Shown: positions 51,179-60,064, numbered from the stretch's first letter. The stretch is DNA of 64,000 nt from Bacteroidota bacterium (GCA_030692515.1 JAUXZS010000050.1:1-64000); one strand, 5' to 3'. A program made the numbers and translations. Notes: a model not told the origin generated them from the letters alone.

Positions 51179-52039
51179 TTATTGAATAATGATTTTTTTA
51201 TATAATTGATTATTTACACTACTCAGTTTAATAAAATATATACCAGCATTTAATCCAAGTTGTTTAGCTGAGTATTGATAATTAGTTTTTTCAGGATTAT
51301 CAGTAACGTTTAATGTTTTAACAACTTTACCATGTAAATCCATTATCTTAATTTCATTAATTTCGTTGCCTGTTTCTACTTTAATTTCAAACTTATCGTG
51401 CGTAGGATTAGGAAATACTTTAATGAATTGGCTCTCACTAATCGTTTCATTTATTCCAGTAGTAGGTGCAGGTGTAAGAACAAGCGAACGTGTGTATGGA
51501 AAGTCTCCTGTTGTAGCATGATTATGATTAGTTGTAAGCGCACCCAAATAGAGAGTGATGTTTCCCTCATTAGTTAATGGAGCTTGCCAGTTAAACGTCC
51601 ATTCATTAAAACCTGATGAAATTACATCTGCGGCACAGGGTTTATGGCTTACATAATTTCTCGCTCCATCTACGTATGTTCTTGTTCTTATAGCATCGGT
51701 TAATTGAAAGTTACCTATGGTTGTATTGTTAGAGTTTTTTAATGCTAAACAGGAAAATCCCATTTTATCTATTCCAGTTTGGGTTATCGAAACTGTTACA
51801 GAATATACTTGACCGGGAGTGTATTGAGTTACACCTCCAGCAATGCTAAATGTTATGTTTGCTGTCCCACTATTATCCGTTCCTGCATGGCAGCCCGAAC
51901 AACTGGTTTCTCCCGGTGCGCCAGTATGTCCGCCAACCAAAGGAGCATCGCATGGCGAACTATTGGTATTTAAAATAGTCCAACTTGCCAATACAATAAC
52001 GATAACAAATAGCCCGAATATTACACTTAGTTTTTTCAT
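51179..52039 (-). CDS. T9SS-sorted protein with choice-of-anchor V domain and CxxCH-like motif
   Basis: The 286-residue product has a signal anchor (VIFGLFVIVIVLASWTILNT). Next comes the choice-of-anchor V segment with TGAPGETSCSGCHAG, which is a single CxxCH haem-like or metal site, then a Reeler-like beta domain to about 195. A T9SS type A domain follows (IKVFPNPTHDKFEIKV and final KKIIIQ). It belongs to the copper operon and may bind haem or copper. Confidence 0.85.
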   Translation of the reverse strand: MKKLSVIFGLFVIVIVLASWTILNTNSSPCDAPLVGGHTGAPGETSCSGCHAGTDNSGTANITFSIAGGVTQYTPGQVYSVTVSITQTGIDKMGFSCLALKNSNNTTIGNFQLTDAIRTRTYVDGARNYVSHKPCAADVISSGFNEWTFNWQAPLTNEGNITLYLGALTTNHNHATTGDFPYTRSLVLTPAPTTGINETISESQFIKVFPNPTHDKFEIKVETGNEINEIKIMDLHGKVVKTLNVTDNPEKTNYQYSAKQLGLNAGIYFIKLSSVNNQLYKKIIIQ

Positions 52040-52050
52040 ATTTTTTAGAT

Positions 52051-52386
52051 TTAAGGTTTTCTTTCGTATTTACAACACTCATGTAAATTATTATATGCGG
52101 TTTCATCTCCTTTATATTTATCGTTATCGTAACCTACATTAGCAATATGTTTTTGAATAGCATCTAAGTTGATTTTTGTTGAATCATAACTTACTTCCAT
52201 TTGTTTTGATTCTGTGTTCCATTCGGCTTTTGAAATGCCATCAACTTTAAGTGAGCCTTCAATGGTTTCTTTACACATATTACAATTGCCCCAAACTTTA
52301 AAATTAGCAGTAGCATTTGAATTAACGGATTGGTTACACGCCATTAGAAAAATACTGATTAATATTATGGATGTTATTTTTTTCAT
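52051..52386 (-). CDS. HMA-domain lipoprotein with CCKYER ending
   Basis: The 111-residue product has a lipobox signal (MKKITSIILISIFLMACNQ) and an HMA domain with VWGNCNMCKETIEGSL. Its last residues NNLHECCKYERKP match the ending of the HMA part of the protein at 44015-44842 (SLHGCCKYERKQ). A likely periplasmic copper carrier. It lies 4 bases after the second AraC gene and 11 bases before the T9SS gene. Confidence 0.88.
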   Translation of the reverse strand: MKKITSIILISIFLMACNQSVNSNATANFKVWGNCNMCKETIEGSLKVDGISKAEWNTESKQMEVSYDSTKINLDAIQKHIANVGYDNDKYKGDETAYNNLHECCKYERKP

Positions 52387-52389
52387 TGT

Positions 52390-52938
52390 TTATGTTTTAT
52401 CGGTTAATAATGATTTGAATTCAGTTGGAGATTTTCCTTCAACTTGTTTAAATTGATTTGTAAAATGTGCTGGACTACTATATCCTAATTGAAAAGCAAT
52501 TTCACTAAAGGTTAAATTACCTTCTTGTATTAATTCTTTTGCCTTATCTATTTTAAGCTTTATAAAGTATTTTTCTATACTTACTTTTTCAAAATCAGAA
52601 AATAATGTGCTTAAATAGTGATATTCGTAATGAACCTTGTTGCTTAAATAAACGCTCAAATTAGTTTTTAATGTTAGCTCCTTATTATATAGTAATTCTG
52701 TTAATGCTGACTTTATTCTTGAGGTTATTTTTTCTGCATTGTCATCAATGATTGAATAGCCAAATGGTAAAAGAAGTTCGTTCAATTTGGTTAAAGTTTC
52801 TTTTTCAGGTACAGATAGAAGCGTAACCCTACTATACGAGATTTCTTTTGGATGCAAACCTGCATCTCTAAACAAGCGATTAACGACCTCATAAGATTCG
52901 GCGTTAATCATATTTTTGATGTACAAAAAATACGACAT
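52390..52938 (-). CDS. AraC family regulator with degenerate HMA-like N-terminus
   Basis: The 182-residue product matches the regulator at 47063-47638 in layout: an HMA-like start YIKNMINAESYEVVNRLF, then LSTLFSDFEKVSIEKYF and an AraC C-terminus SEIAFQLGYSSPAHFTNQFK, GKSPTEFK. Here the CxxC of the first copy is replaced by NAES, so it cannot bind metal in the same way. It is the first gene of the second copper operon, starting upstream of the HMA lipoprotein. Confidence 0.86.
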   Translation of the reverse strand: MSYFLYIKNMINAESYEVVNRLFRDAGLHPKEISYSRVTLLSVPEKETLTKLNELLLPFGYSIIDDNAEKITSRIKSALTELLYNKELTLKTNLSVYLSNKVHYEYHYLSTLFSDFEKVSIEKYFIKLKIDKAKELIQEGNLTFSEIAFQLGYSSPAHFTNQFKQVEGKSPTEFKSLLTDKT

Positions 52939-53004
52939 AATTTATTATTTGATTGATACAATTAAAAAACTATCAGCAAAAACCAATAGTAGATTAAAGC
53001 AAAA

Positions 53005-53403
53005 TCAAATCAATAAATTTCTATTAAGAATAAAGAGAGGGTTTGGTGGTTTAGGAGGTGGATGAACAAAATCAATAACATGATTCCACGACCTATTTTC
53101 TGTAAGATAAAATTCAAATGTATGAGCAAATAGTAAACTTAACTCAAAAGGTTTGCTAATCTTACATTGTGATGCAGAGAAAACTTTTTGTGTTTCTGCT
53201 TTCAAGATTTTTGTTTCAGATTTACAACAGCCTTTGTTATGCGCTTCACTTTCATGACTACAACCGCACTTACTGCCTGAACCTAAACTTATACCATATA
53301 CCGAATGAGAAACTCTAGTGCCACAATAGTGTTTACTGTACAGAACCCCTGATGAAACAAGGGTAAAATAGATTGTAAATAGTATGTGAATTAGTTTAAT
53401 CAT
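53005..53403 (-). CDS. HYC_CC_PP family small exported protein
   Basis: The 132-residue product has a signal-like N-terminus and the three marks of this family: KHYCGTRV near the start, GCC in the middle (NKGCCKSE) and PPPKPPNP near the end. It also has a Cys/Ser-rich GSKCGCSHESEAHNKG stretch, suitable for copper. The role is unknown. It lies in the copper cluster, upstream of and divergent to the MbnP-like gene. Confidence 0.75.
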   Translation of the reverse strand: MIKLIHILFTIYFTLVSSGVLYSKHYCGTRVSHSVYGISLGSGSKCGCSHESEAHNKGCCKSETKILKAETQKVFSASQCKISKPFELSLLFAHTFEFYLTENRSWNHVIDFVHPPPKPPNPLFILNRNLLI

Positions 53404-53521
53404 TCAACTATACAAATTAACAAATAAAACATCAACTTATTGCATTTTAACACATTAATTCTTAAAATTATGTAAATGAATAATTTAACATAAGAATTAC
53501 ATTAGCTGAAAATTCTGTATT

Positions 53522-54496
53522 ATGAAACAACTCTACACCTTAACTTTATTGTTTATTAGTGCTTTTACAGCATTATTGGGTCAAAACACTATTAAATTAA
53601 ACATTAATCATAAATTAGGAAATAGCACGTTTGCTGTAAACCAAACAGCTACTAATAATTTGGGGCATTCATTCAACCTGAATAGAATGCAGTACTATTT
53701 ATCAGGATTTGTAATTACTCACGATGGCGCACAAACAACCACAGTATCAGGTGTTTACGCACTTGTTGATGCTGCGGCTCCAGCTCAAATTGATTTAGGG
53801 AACTTTCCAAGCATCACTAATATTGAAGCCATTAAATTTTCGGTTGGTGTTAATACGCCTGAAAATAATGCAGACCCTACTTTGTGGCCTTCTACTCATG
53901 CACTAGCTCCAAAATCCCCATCAATGCACTGGGGTTGGGCTTCAGGTTACTTTTTTATTGCTTTGGGTGGTAATTCAAGCCCTTCATTAAATCAGCAATT
54001 GGAGTTACACGCTTTAGGTAATGCAAATTATTTTAGTCAAACTATTGTGGCAACTGCAACCGTAGTTGGTGGAGAAAAAATTATTAATCTTAATGCTGAT
54101 TATGAAATGGCACTTAAAAATATCCCTATATCAAGCGGACTTGTATTGCATGGCTCTAGCGGAGCAAACGCTACTATGGTAACTAACTTTAGAGATTTTG
54201 TATTCACAGCTTCTAATTTAAGTGGTGTTGGAATTAATGAAAATGCAGATTTTAAAAACGGAATTGTTGTTTACCCTAATCCATCTAACAATGGTGTTTT
54301 TACATTCTTATCGCCAAATAATGTTGAAGAAAAATACAGTTACCAAATTACTGATATTACTGGGAAACTAATTGAATTTGGCGAAGTACGCAATAAGAGT
54401 GGAGAGCAAATTACAATCCAAAACAAAGGAATGTATTTTTTGTCCTTTTATGAAGGAAAAACTAATGTTGCAACTCAAAAATTAATTGTGCAATAA
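53522..54496 (+). CDS. MbnP-like copper protein with T9SS sorting domain
   Basis: The 324-residue protein has a signal peptide (LYTLTLLFISAFTALLGQ), an MbnP-like domain (about 20-235) and a T9SS type A tail (VVYPNPSNNGVF, final TQKLIVQ). Visible MbnP marks are INHKLGNSTFAVNQ, LNRMQYYLSGFVI and the conserved SMHWGWASGYFF. In methanobactin clusters MbnP carries a Trp changed to kynurenine by the di-haem enzyme MbnH and binds copper. The two Trp of HWGW are the candidates here. The next two genes encode MbnH-like enzymes. Confidence 0.85.
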   Translation: MKQLYTLTLLFISAFTALLGQNTIKLNINHKLGNSTFAVNQTATNNLGHSFNLNRMQYYLSGFVITHDGAQTTTVSGVYALVDAAAPAQIDLGNFPSITNIEAIKFSVGVNTPENNADPTLWPSTHALAPKSPSMHWGWASGYFFIALGGNSSPSLNQQLELHALGNANYFSQTIVATATVVGGEKIINLNADYEMALKNIPISSGLVLHGSSGANATMVTNFRDFVFTASNLSGVGINENADFKNGIVVYPNPSNNGVFTFLSPNNVEEKYSYQITDITGKLIEFGEVRNKSGEQITIQNKGMYFLSFYEGKTNVATQKLIVQ

Positions 54497-54501
54497 CACA
54501 A

Positions 54502-55527
54502 GTGCGTATAAATAATAAAAAGAATAGATTACTGCTTTTTTTCTTTATTGCTGTTCTTTTTACTGCTTGCTTAAACCGTTCTTTGTTTTCAGGTTCAACT
54601 GTTCTAAACAAAATTGTTGTACCTAAAGGCTTTCCTGAAATTAGTTTTCCCGACGATAATCATTTTACAAAAGAAAGATGGTTGTTAGGTAAAAAACTTT
54701 TTTATGATACGTCTCTATCATTAGATAGTTCTATAAGCTGTTCTTCATGTCATAAACCTGCATTAGCCTTTAGTGATAGTATTGCACTTAGCTTGGGTGT
54801 AAAAAATTTAGAAGGCACTCAAAATGCACCTACACTTGCAAACGTAGCTTATCATCCATACTACACAAGGTTAGGTGGCGTTTCAACTTTAGAGAAGCAA
54901 ATCCTTGTTCCTATTCAAGAACATAATGAGTTTAACTTCAATATTATTGAAATAGCGAAGCGCTTACAGGTCAATCAGGAATATTTGCAACTCAGTAGAA
55001 AGGCTTATAATCGTGAGTTTGATTATTACGTGATTACACGAGCATTAGCAAATTTTGAAAGAAGTTTAATTAGTGGCGAAAGTAAATACGATAAGTATAA
55101 GCAAGGAGTGGTTAAATTATCAGAGAAGGAAATGAAGGGGATGGATTTGTTTTTTAGCAAAAAAACAAATTGTAGTGAGTGTCATTCAGGATTTAATTTT
55201 TCAAATTATATGTTTGAAAATAATGGTCTCTACGAAACTTACAAAGATATTGGGAGAAAAAGATTGACAGAGAAAGAAGAAGATTTGGAAAAGTTTAAAG
55301 TTCCAACGTTGCGAAATATCGAATTAACAGCACCTTATATGCACAACGGCTCTATGAAAACTTTAGAAGATGTTGTTAAGCATTACAATAGTGGTGGTAA
55401 AAACAACAAACAAAAAAATAATTTAGTTAAGCCTTTAAACCTAACAACAATTGAACAGCAAAATTTGATTGCATTTTTAAAAACACTAACAGATAAAAAA
55501 TTTTGTACCAATAAATACTTTAATTAA
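54502..55527 (+). CDS. MbnH-like di-haem cytochrome c peroxidase family lipoprotein (1)
   Basis: The frame starts with GTG at 54502, six bases after the MbnP-like stop; no in-frame ATG is near. The 341-residue product has a lipoprotein signal (LLLFFFIAVLFTACLN), and two haem sites CSSCHKPALAFSD and CSECHSGFNFSN with axial-ligand regions APYMHNGSMKTLEDVV. The MauG/CcpA-type fold is typical for MbnH. It is likely to modify the neighbouring MbnP-like protein. Confidence 0.87.
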   Translation: MRINNKKNRLLLFFFIAVLFTACLNRSLFSGSTVLNKIVVPKGFPEISFPDDNHFTKERWLLGKKLFYDTSLSLDSSISCSSCHKPALAFSDSIALSLGVKNLEGTQNAPTLANVAYHPYYTRLGGVSTLEKQILVPIQEHNEFNFNIIEIAKRLQVNQEYLQLSRKAYNREFDYYVITRALANFERSLISGESKYDKYKQGVVKLSEKEMKGMDLFFSKKTNCSECHSGFNFSNYMFENNGLYETYKDIGRKRLTEKEEDLEKFKVPTLRNIELTAPYMHNGSMKTLEDVVKHYNSGGKNNKQKNNLVKPLNLTTIEQQNLIAFLKTLTDKKFCTNKYFN

Positions 55528-56634
55528 ATGAAAAGAAATATAATAGTAACATTTTCTATAACAGCTACTTTATTACTGGCATTAATTGCTTGTAAGAAAG
55601 ATACAAAAACAACAACTCCCGATGGCGAGGAAGCTAAATACGATGGTACACCCTATTCGTTTAATAGTGGTAGTTTCCCTGCGCCTAATCTCGCAAACGA
55701 TAACGTTTTAACCGAACAAGGGGTACAATTAGGCAGAATGTTATTTTATGAAAAATCGCTGTCGAAAGATAATTCTATTTCCTGCGCCAGTTGCCACAAA
55801 CAAGAATTTGCCTTTGATGATACAGCAAGATTTTCAATTGGCGTATTGGGTCTTAAAGGGAAACGACAAGCTATGGCTATTTTTAATACAGCATGGCATA
55901 CCAATCAGTTTTTTTGGGATGGTAGAGCGAATTTGTTACGTCACCAATCTTTGTTACCAATACAAGATACTTTGGAAATGTTTGAAACACTACCAAGTAT
56001 AGTAACTAAGATTTCCAATAACCCCATGTATCAAATCCAATTCATAAAGGCATTTGGCTCAAGCGAAGTTACTTCCGAAAAAATATCCAAAGCTATGGAA
56101 CAGTTTATGAATTCGATTGTTTCAAACGAATCTAAGTATGATAAATATTTAGCAGGTAGTGCTACCTTAACGCCAAGTGAGGATAATGGACGTAAATTAT
56201 TCTTTCAAGAATACAATCAATTCTTTCCTTCACAATCAGGGGCTGAATGTTCGCATTGCCATAGTGGGTTTAATTTTACCAATAATGATTACATGAATAA
56301 CGGCATGGATACAGATGCCTCTATTACGGATATTGGACGAGAGAAGGTTACAAACAATGTAGCAGATAAAGCTAAATTTAAAGTACCTAGTCTAAGAAAC
56401 ATTGCACTTACAGCACCTTATATGCACGATGGGCGATTTAAGACATTAGAAGAAGTAGTTGACCATTATAATAGCGGACTAAAGGCATCCACTTATATTG
56501 ACCCAGCTTTAGAAAATACAAGAGGAACAGGTTTAATGTTAAATGCTCAGCAAAAAGCAGATTTAGTGAATTTCCTTAAAACACTTACGGATTATTCATT
56601 AGTAAATAACCCGAAATATAAAAGTCCATTTTAA
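55528..56634 (+). CDS. MbnH-like di-haem cytochrome c peroxidase family lipoprotein (2)
   Basis: This 368-residue paralogue starts directly after the first (no gap). It has a lipoprotein signal (TATLLLALIACKKD), haem motifs CASCHKQEFAFDD and CSHCHSGFNFTNN, and APYMHDGRFKTLEEVVDHYNSGL near the end. It is more like BACCP/MauG in length. Having two copies in tandem suggests either two partners or electron transfer in series. Confidence 0.88.
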   Translation: MKRNIIVTFSITATLLLALIACKKDTKTTTPDGEEAKYDGTPYSFNSGSFPAPNLANDNVLTEQGVQLGRMLFYEKSLSKDNSISCASCHKQEFAFDDTARFSIGVLGLKGKRQAMAIFNTAWHTNQFFWDGRANLLRHQSLLPIQDTLEMFETLPSIVTKISNNPMYQIQFIKAFGSSEVTSEKISKAMEQFMNSIVSNESKYDKYLAGSATLTPSEDNGRKLFFQEYNQFFPSQSGAECSHCHSGFNFTNNDYMNNGMDTDASITDIGREKVTNNVADKAKFKVPSLRNIALTAPYMHDGRFKTLEEVVDHYNSGLKASTYIDPALENTRGTGLMLNAQQKADLVNFLKTLTDYSLVNNPKYKSPF

Positions 56635-56664
56635 TTAATAACCTAACAAATAGAAAAGTAAAAT

Positions 56665-57453
56665 ATGAAAAACCTAACCTTCTTAATTTTGGCTTTGCTT
56701 ATGAGCCTGTCCGTTTCTTCACAAACAGCAACAAATTTTAATTGTAATGACTGTGCATCCGTTAATCACGATTTATTTACTGAGCTTAACGCTGGTAAAG
56801 TTGTAGTAATATGTTGGGTTATGCCATGTGGCTCTTGTGTAGGCGGTGCGCTTGCAGCTCAAGCAGCCTGTCAAAGTTTTTCTACATCAAACCCCGGACA
56901 AGTTTATTACTATTGTGTAGATGATGTAGCGAACACTAATTGTACTACACTTTCAAATTGGTGTTCCTCTAACGGAGTAACTAATACTACTGCAAAGTTT
57001 TCAAACTCTGCTATTAATATGACAAATTATGGAACTGCTGGAATGCCTAAAGTTGTTGTTATAGGTGGCGGAACAAGCCATACGGTTTATTATAACCAAA
57101 ATAATAATACCGTTAGTCAGTCAGGGGTACAAGGTGCAATAAATAATGCCTTATCAGCTATTACAACCGATGTAAAAGAAATTGAAAATAGCGATTTTGT
57201 TTCAGCCAACATATACCCTAACCCTTCTAATTCGGCTTGTTCTCTTTCATTTAATCTATTAAAGGAATCCAAAGTTAAAATTGAAATTCAAAATGTATTA
57301 GGACAAAAAATTTCAGACGCATTTAGCGGTGATTTAAAAAAAGGAGAAAACACTTTAACAATTAATACCTCTGAATTAAGTAGTGGTAACTATTTCATTA
57401 ACATTTCTAATGATGGCACATCAAAGAAAATTAAAATGATAGTAGCTAAGTAA
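56665..57453 (+). CDS. T9SS-sorted thioredoxin-like protein
   Basis: The 262-residue protein has a signal peptide (LILALLMSLSVSSQ) and a thioredoxin-like domain (about 20-165) with VVICWVMPCGSCVGGA, where the usual CxxC is in CGSC form. FNCNDCASVNHDLFTE precedes it. A T9SS type A tail follows (ANIYPNPSNSACSLSF, KKIKMIVAK). It may act in thiol exchange or copper handling at the surface. It follows the MbnH-like genes in the same direction. Confidence 0.85.
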   Translation: MKNLTFLILALLMSLSVSSQTATNFNCNDCASVNHDLFTELNAGKVVVICWVMPCGSCVGGALAAQAACQSFSTSNPGQVYYYCVDDVANTNCTTLSNWCSSNGVTNTTAKFSNSAINMTNYGTAGMPKVVVIGGGTSHTVYYNQNNNTVSQSGVQGAINNALSAITTDVKEIENSDFVSANIYPNPSNSACSLSFNLLKESKVKIEIQNVLGQKISDAFSGDLKKGENTLTINTSELSSGNYFINISNDGTSKKIKMIVAK

Positions 57454-57473
57454 TTTTCAAAACCTTGTATTAT

Positions 57474-57503
57474 AAAGCCAACAAATCACTTGTTGGCTTT
57501 TTT
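57474..57503 (+). terminator. Rho-independent terminator after the T9SS thioredoxin-like gene
   Basis: AAAGCCAACAA (57474-57484) pairs perfectly over 11 bases with TTGTTGGCTTT (57490-57500) around a 5-base loop, followed by TTT. It ends the MbnP-like operon and overlaps the upstream extension of the next frame, supporting a later start for that gene. Confidence 0.9.
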
Positions 57504-57527
57504 ATGGACTATCAAATGCAAAATCAA

Positions 57528-58547
57528 ATGCGAATATTAACACTACTTACTATACTCAATTTACCATTACTAAAATTATATTCGCAAGGTTGCTGTTCAG
57601 GTGGTAGTGGCAGTCCCATAGCAGGCGGTGCTTCACAGGGAGTTTTACAAGAAAGGCAATTTGAAATTGCTCTTAATTATCAGTACACTGGCACAAACAA
57701 ATTCATGGTAGGAGATAAAGACACAACAAAATTATTCGATTATCTTTTTTCAAACTATTTATATATGCGCTTTGCTTATGGAGTTACTGATAGATTAACA
57801 ATGTCAATCGAATCAGGATATTTCTTTAATAAAACACAATACGGTTTCCAAAAATCCGATACTATTAAATCTTCAGGTATTGGAGATTTGATTATTTTCC
57901 CTCGTTATAGCGTTTATACTCGTAACACAGAAAAAACAAGAACTGAAATTACATTAGGAATGGGAATGAAAATACCGTTGGGTAAGCATAACGATTCTAC
58001 ACTCGTGTTTACTGACCAAAACACGGGGCAAAAATATTATACTACTTCCCCGCCCACAGTTCAAACAACTACTGGGGCTAACGATTTTATTTTTTATAGC
58101 TTTGTATATAGAGGTTATCCTGAAACCAAGTTTAGAGTTTTTACAAATATCCTTTACATAAAAAAAGGATGGAATTCATTAGGACAAAAGTTTGGCGACT
58201 ACGCAAGTGTTGGTTTATTTGCAAGTAAAACTGTTTTCAAAAAACTTGGAATCACACTCCAAATTCGTGGGGAATGGGTAGATTCTATGAAGTATGATAA
58301 AAATATAGATATGCTTGCGCTCTACAATATTGATGTAAAATCAACAGGGAGTAAAAAAGTGTTCTTTGCTCCTCAATTAAGTTTTACTCAAAATGATTTT
58401 ACGATTTACGCTATGAGTGAAATTCCATTATATCAATATTTAAACGGAACGCAAGTAGCATCACAACAGCAATTTACAGCAGGGATTTCTTACAGGTTTT
58501 TCGTGAAAAGAAAAGTTAAACCTACCGAACCTGATAAACTAAATTAA
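57528..58547 (+). CDS. Outer-membrane beta-barrel-like protein with GCCSGG motif
   Basis: I start at ATG 57528-57530 (MRILTLLTILNLPLLKLYSQG), a clean signal peptide; the frame runs up to 57465 but crosses the terminator. The 339-residue product has GCCSGGSGSPIAGGASQG just after the signal, possibly a metal or surface motif. Amphipathic strands follow with YLYMRFAYGVTDRLTMSIES and the end FTAGISYRFFVKRK. I do not know the substrate. The GCC start is shared with uncharacterised proteins next to MbnP genes, from memory only. Confidence 0.7.
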   Translation: MRILTLLTILNLPLLKLYSQGCCSGGSGSPIAGGASQGVLQERQFEIALNYQYTGTNKFMVGDKDTTKLFDYLFSNYLYMRFAYGVTDRLTMSIESGYFFNKTQYGFQKSDTIKSSGIGDLIIFPRYSVYTRNTEKTRTEITLGMGMKIPLGKHNDSTLVFTDQNTGQKYYTTSPPTVQTTTGANDFIFYSFVYRGYPETKFRVFTNILYIKKGWNSLGQKFGDYASVGLFASKTVFKKLGITLQIRGEWVDSMKYDKNIDMLALYNIDVKSTGSKKVFFAPQLSFTQNDFTIYAMSEIPLYQYLNGTQVASQQQFTAGISYRFFVKRKVKPTEPDKLN

Positions 58548-58707
58548 TCCAATCCTAACATCTTTTTTTCTTAAAGTTTTAGATTAACCCCTAAACTTTA
58601 TCTTGTTGAAAATCAACATTAAACAATACTTAAAACAATTATTTACGCAATTATTTACACAATATTGGAAATTATATATATGTTTGCTAAACCAAATAAA
58701 AAACTAG

Positions 58708-59742
58708 ATGATAAATGAAACTGTAAACCAAAAAATGATTTCGATAGCAAGGGAATCGAGAGAGCTTGAAAATAAAGAGTTGGCAGAAATAATGGAGGTA
58801 AATAGTTCAAGCATTTCACGTTGGGAAAATGAAGGGATGGCTGTATCTAAAGAAACCATAAAAGAAATGAGCAATCATTTACAGTACCCTGAAAGTTTTT
58901 TTTATCAAAAAGGCGAGTTATTACCATTGGCTTTAAGTTACCGCAAACGCAATATAGTTGCTACAAAAATCATCAACCAAATAGAGGCTAACATTAATAT
59001 ATCTCGCCTAAACATGGAGGTATTGTTAAATACCATAAAATTGAAAGAAGCGAACGTTCCGGTGTTAGATGTTATTAAATTCAATACGCCCCAAGAATGT
59101 GCTAAACAACTAAAAAAATTATGGCGAGTAGAAAGAGGCGTAATTGAAAATCTGTCGGAAGTATTAGAAAATCAAAATATAATGCTTTTAAATCTTGATT
59201 TTAAAACTGAGCGTGTAGATGGCCGTTGTACCATTGCTAAGGATAAAAACCCAATAATTGTAACAAATAAAAGTTTGTTGGGAGATAGGCAACGATTTAC
59301 TTTAGCCTACGAGCTTGGGCATTTAGTGATGCACTTATATACACAACCTAAGTTTGATAGAGATTTATCGCATGAGGCAAATTTGTTTGCAGCCGAATTT
59401 TTAATGCCTGAAAAGGACATAAAAAAAGATTTAGAAGATTTAACTCTTGCTAAATTGGGCGATTTAAAGCGAAAATGGAAAGTATCTATGCAGGCTTTAT
59501 TATATAGAGCATCAGACTTAAAAGTAATTACACCTAACCAAAAACATTATTTAGTAAAGCAGTTTAACTCACAAAATATAAGGCGCAGAGAGCCAGTAGA
59601 ACTGGATGTGAAAACTGAGCAATACAAATTGGTAAGAGATTTATTAACTACTTACCGAAGCAAACAAAAATTAAGTGTGGTAAAAATGGCGGCATTTTTA
59701 CACTTAACTCCCGAAGACTTTTTAAGCCGCTACAATGATTAG
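58708..59742 (+). CDS. HTH and ImmA/IrrE-like protein with altered metal motif
   Basis: The 344-residue product has an N-terminal XRE helix-turn-helix (about 5-60: NKELAEIMEVNSSSISRWEN) and a C-terminal IrrE-like peptidase domain (about 120-260). The zinc motif is changed: the expected HELGH reads AYELGHLVMH, with Tyr201 in place of the first His (TAC at 59308-59310, one base from CAC). The third ligand region EANLFAAEFLMPE is intact. Such proteins usually cleave a phage-type repressor during excision. The Tyr suggests reduced activity or a regulatory-only form. Confidence 0.88.
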   Translation: MINETVNQKMISIARESRELENKELAEIMEVNSSSISRWENEGMAVSKETIKEMSNHLQYPESFFYQKGELLPLALSYRKRNIVATKIINQIEANINISRLNMEVLLNTIKLKEANVPVLDVIKFNTPQECAKQLKKLWRVERGVIENLSEVLENQNIMLLNLDFKTERVDGRCTIAKDKNPIIVTNKSLLGDRQRFTLAYELGHLVMHLYTQPKFDRDLSHEANLFAAEFLMPEKDIKKDLEDLTLAKLGDLKRKWKVSMQALLYRASDLKVITPNQKHYLVKQFNSQNIRRREPVELDVKTEQYKLVRDLLTTYRSKQKLSVVKMAAFLHLTPEDFLSRYND

Positions 59743-59776
59743 TAACAATTAAATAGATATATAGGAGGTAGATAGT

Positions 59777-60010
59777 ATGAAATCAGGAGGAACAGTAACC
59801 GTAACAAAAATTGCAATTAGACCTTACACAAACAAGGATTTAGCAAGATTATTTGGCAAAAGCGAAAGCACATGGCGGAGAGAAGTAGCCCGTATCAGGC
59901 ATCAAATTGTACCAACTGAACGCATTGGGCATAGTTGGAGTATTAAACAAGTAGAACAGATAATGAGTTTACTTGGCAGACCTTACGAGGTAATAGAAGA
60001 ATTAGGATAA
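59777..60010 (+). CDS. Small DNA-binding-like protein (paralogue A)
   Basis: The 77-residue product has a start with a good ribosome-binding site (AGGAGG at 59763-59768). It contains YTNKDLARLFGKSESTWRRE, a helix-turn-helix-like pattern, then WSIKQVEQIMSLLGRPYEV. The protein at 61827-62060 has the same layout (KELYNHFKVSKHIFNRWI, YSVKQVLFIIETYGTPC), so they are paralogues. I do not recognise the family; they may bind DNA for the element. Confidence 0.65.
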   Translation: MKSGGTVTVTKIAIRPYTNKDLARLFGKSESTWRREVARIRHQIVPTERIGHSWSIKQVEQIMSLLGRPYEVIEELG

Positions 60011-60035
60011 CCATTATTTCATAAAAATTTAGGAA

Positions 60036-60064
60036 TGCCAGTCTGAAATAAGCTGGCAATTTTT
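60036..60064 (+). terminator. Terminator after the IrrE-like operon
   Basis: TGCCAG (60036-60041) pairs with CTGGCA (60053-60058) around an 11-base loop and is followed by ATTTTTAT. It lies 26 bases after the stop of the small gene. Confidence 0.75.

Noticed and set aside
58571-58600. Hairpin TAAAGTTTTAG / CCTAAACTTTA after the GCCSGG protein gene
   Set aside because: An imperfect stem is present but no T-run follows on the plus strand; it could be a weak terminator but was not listed.
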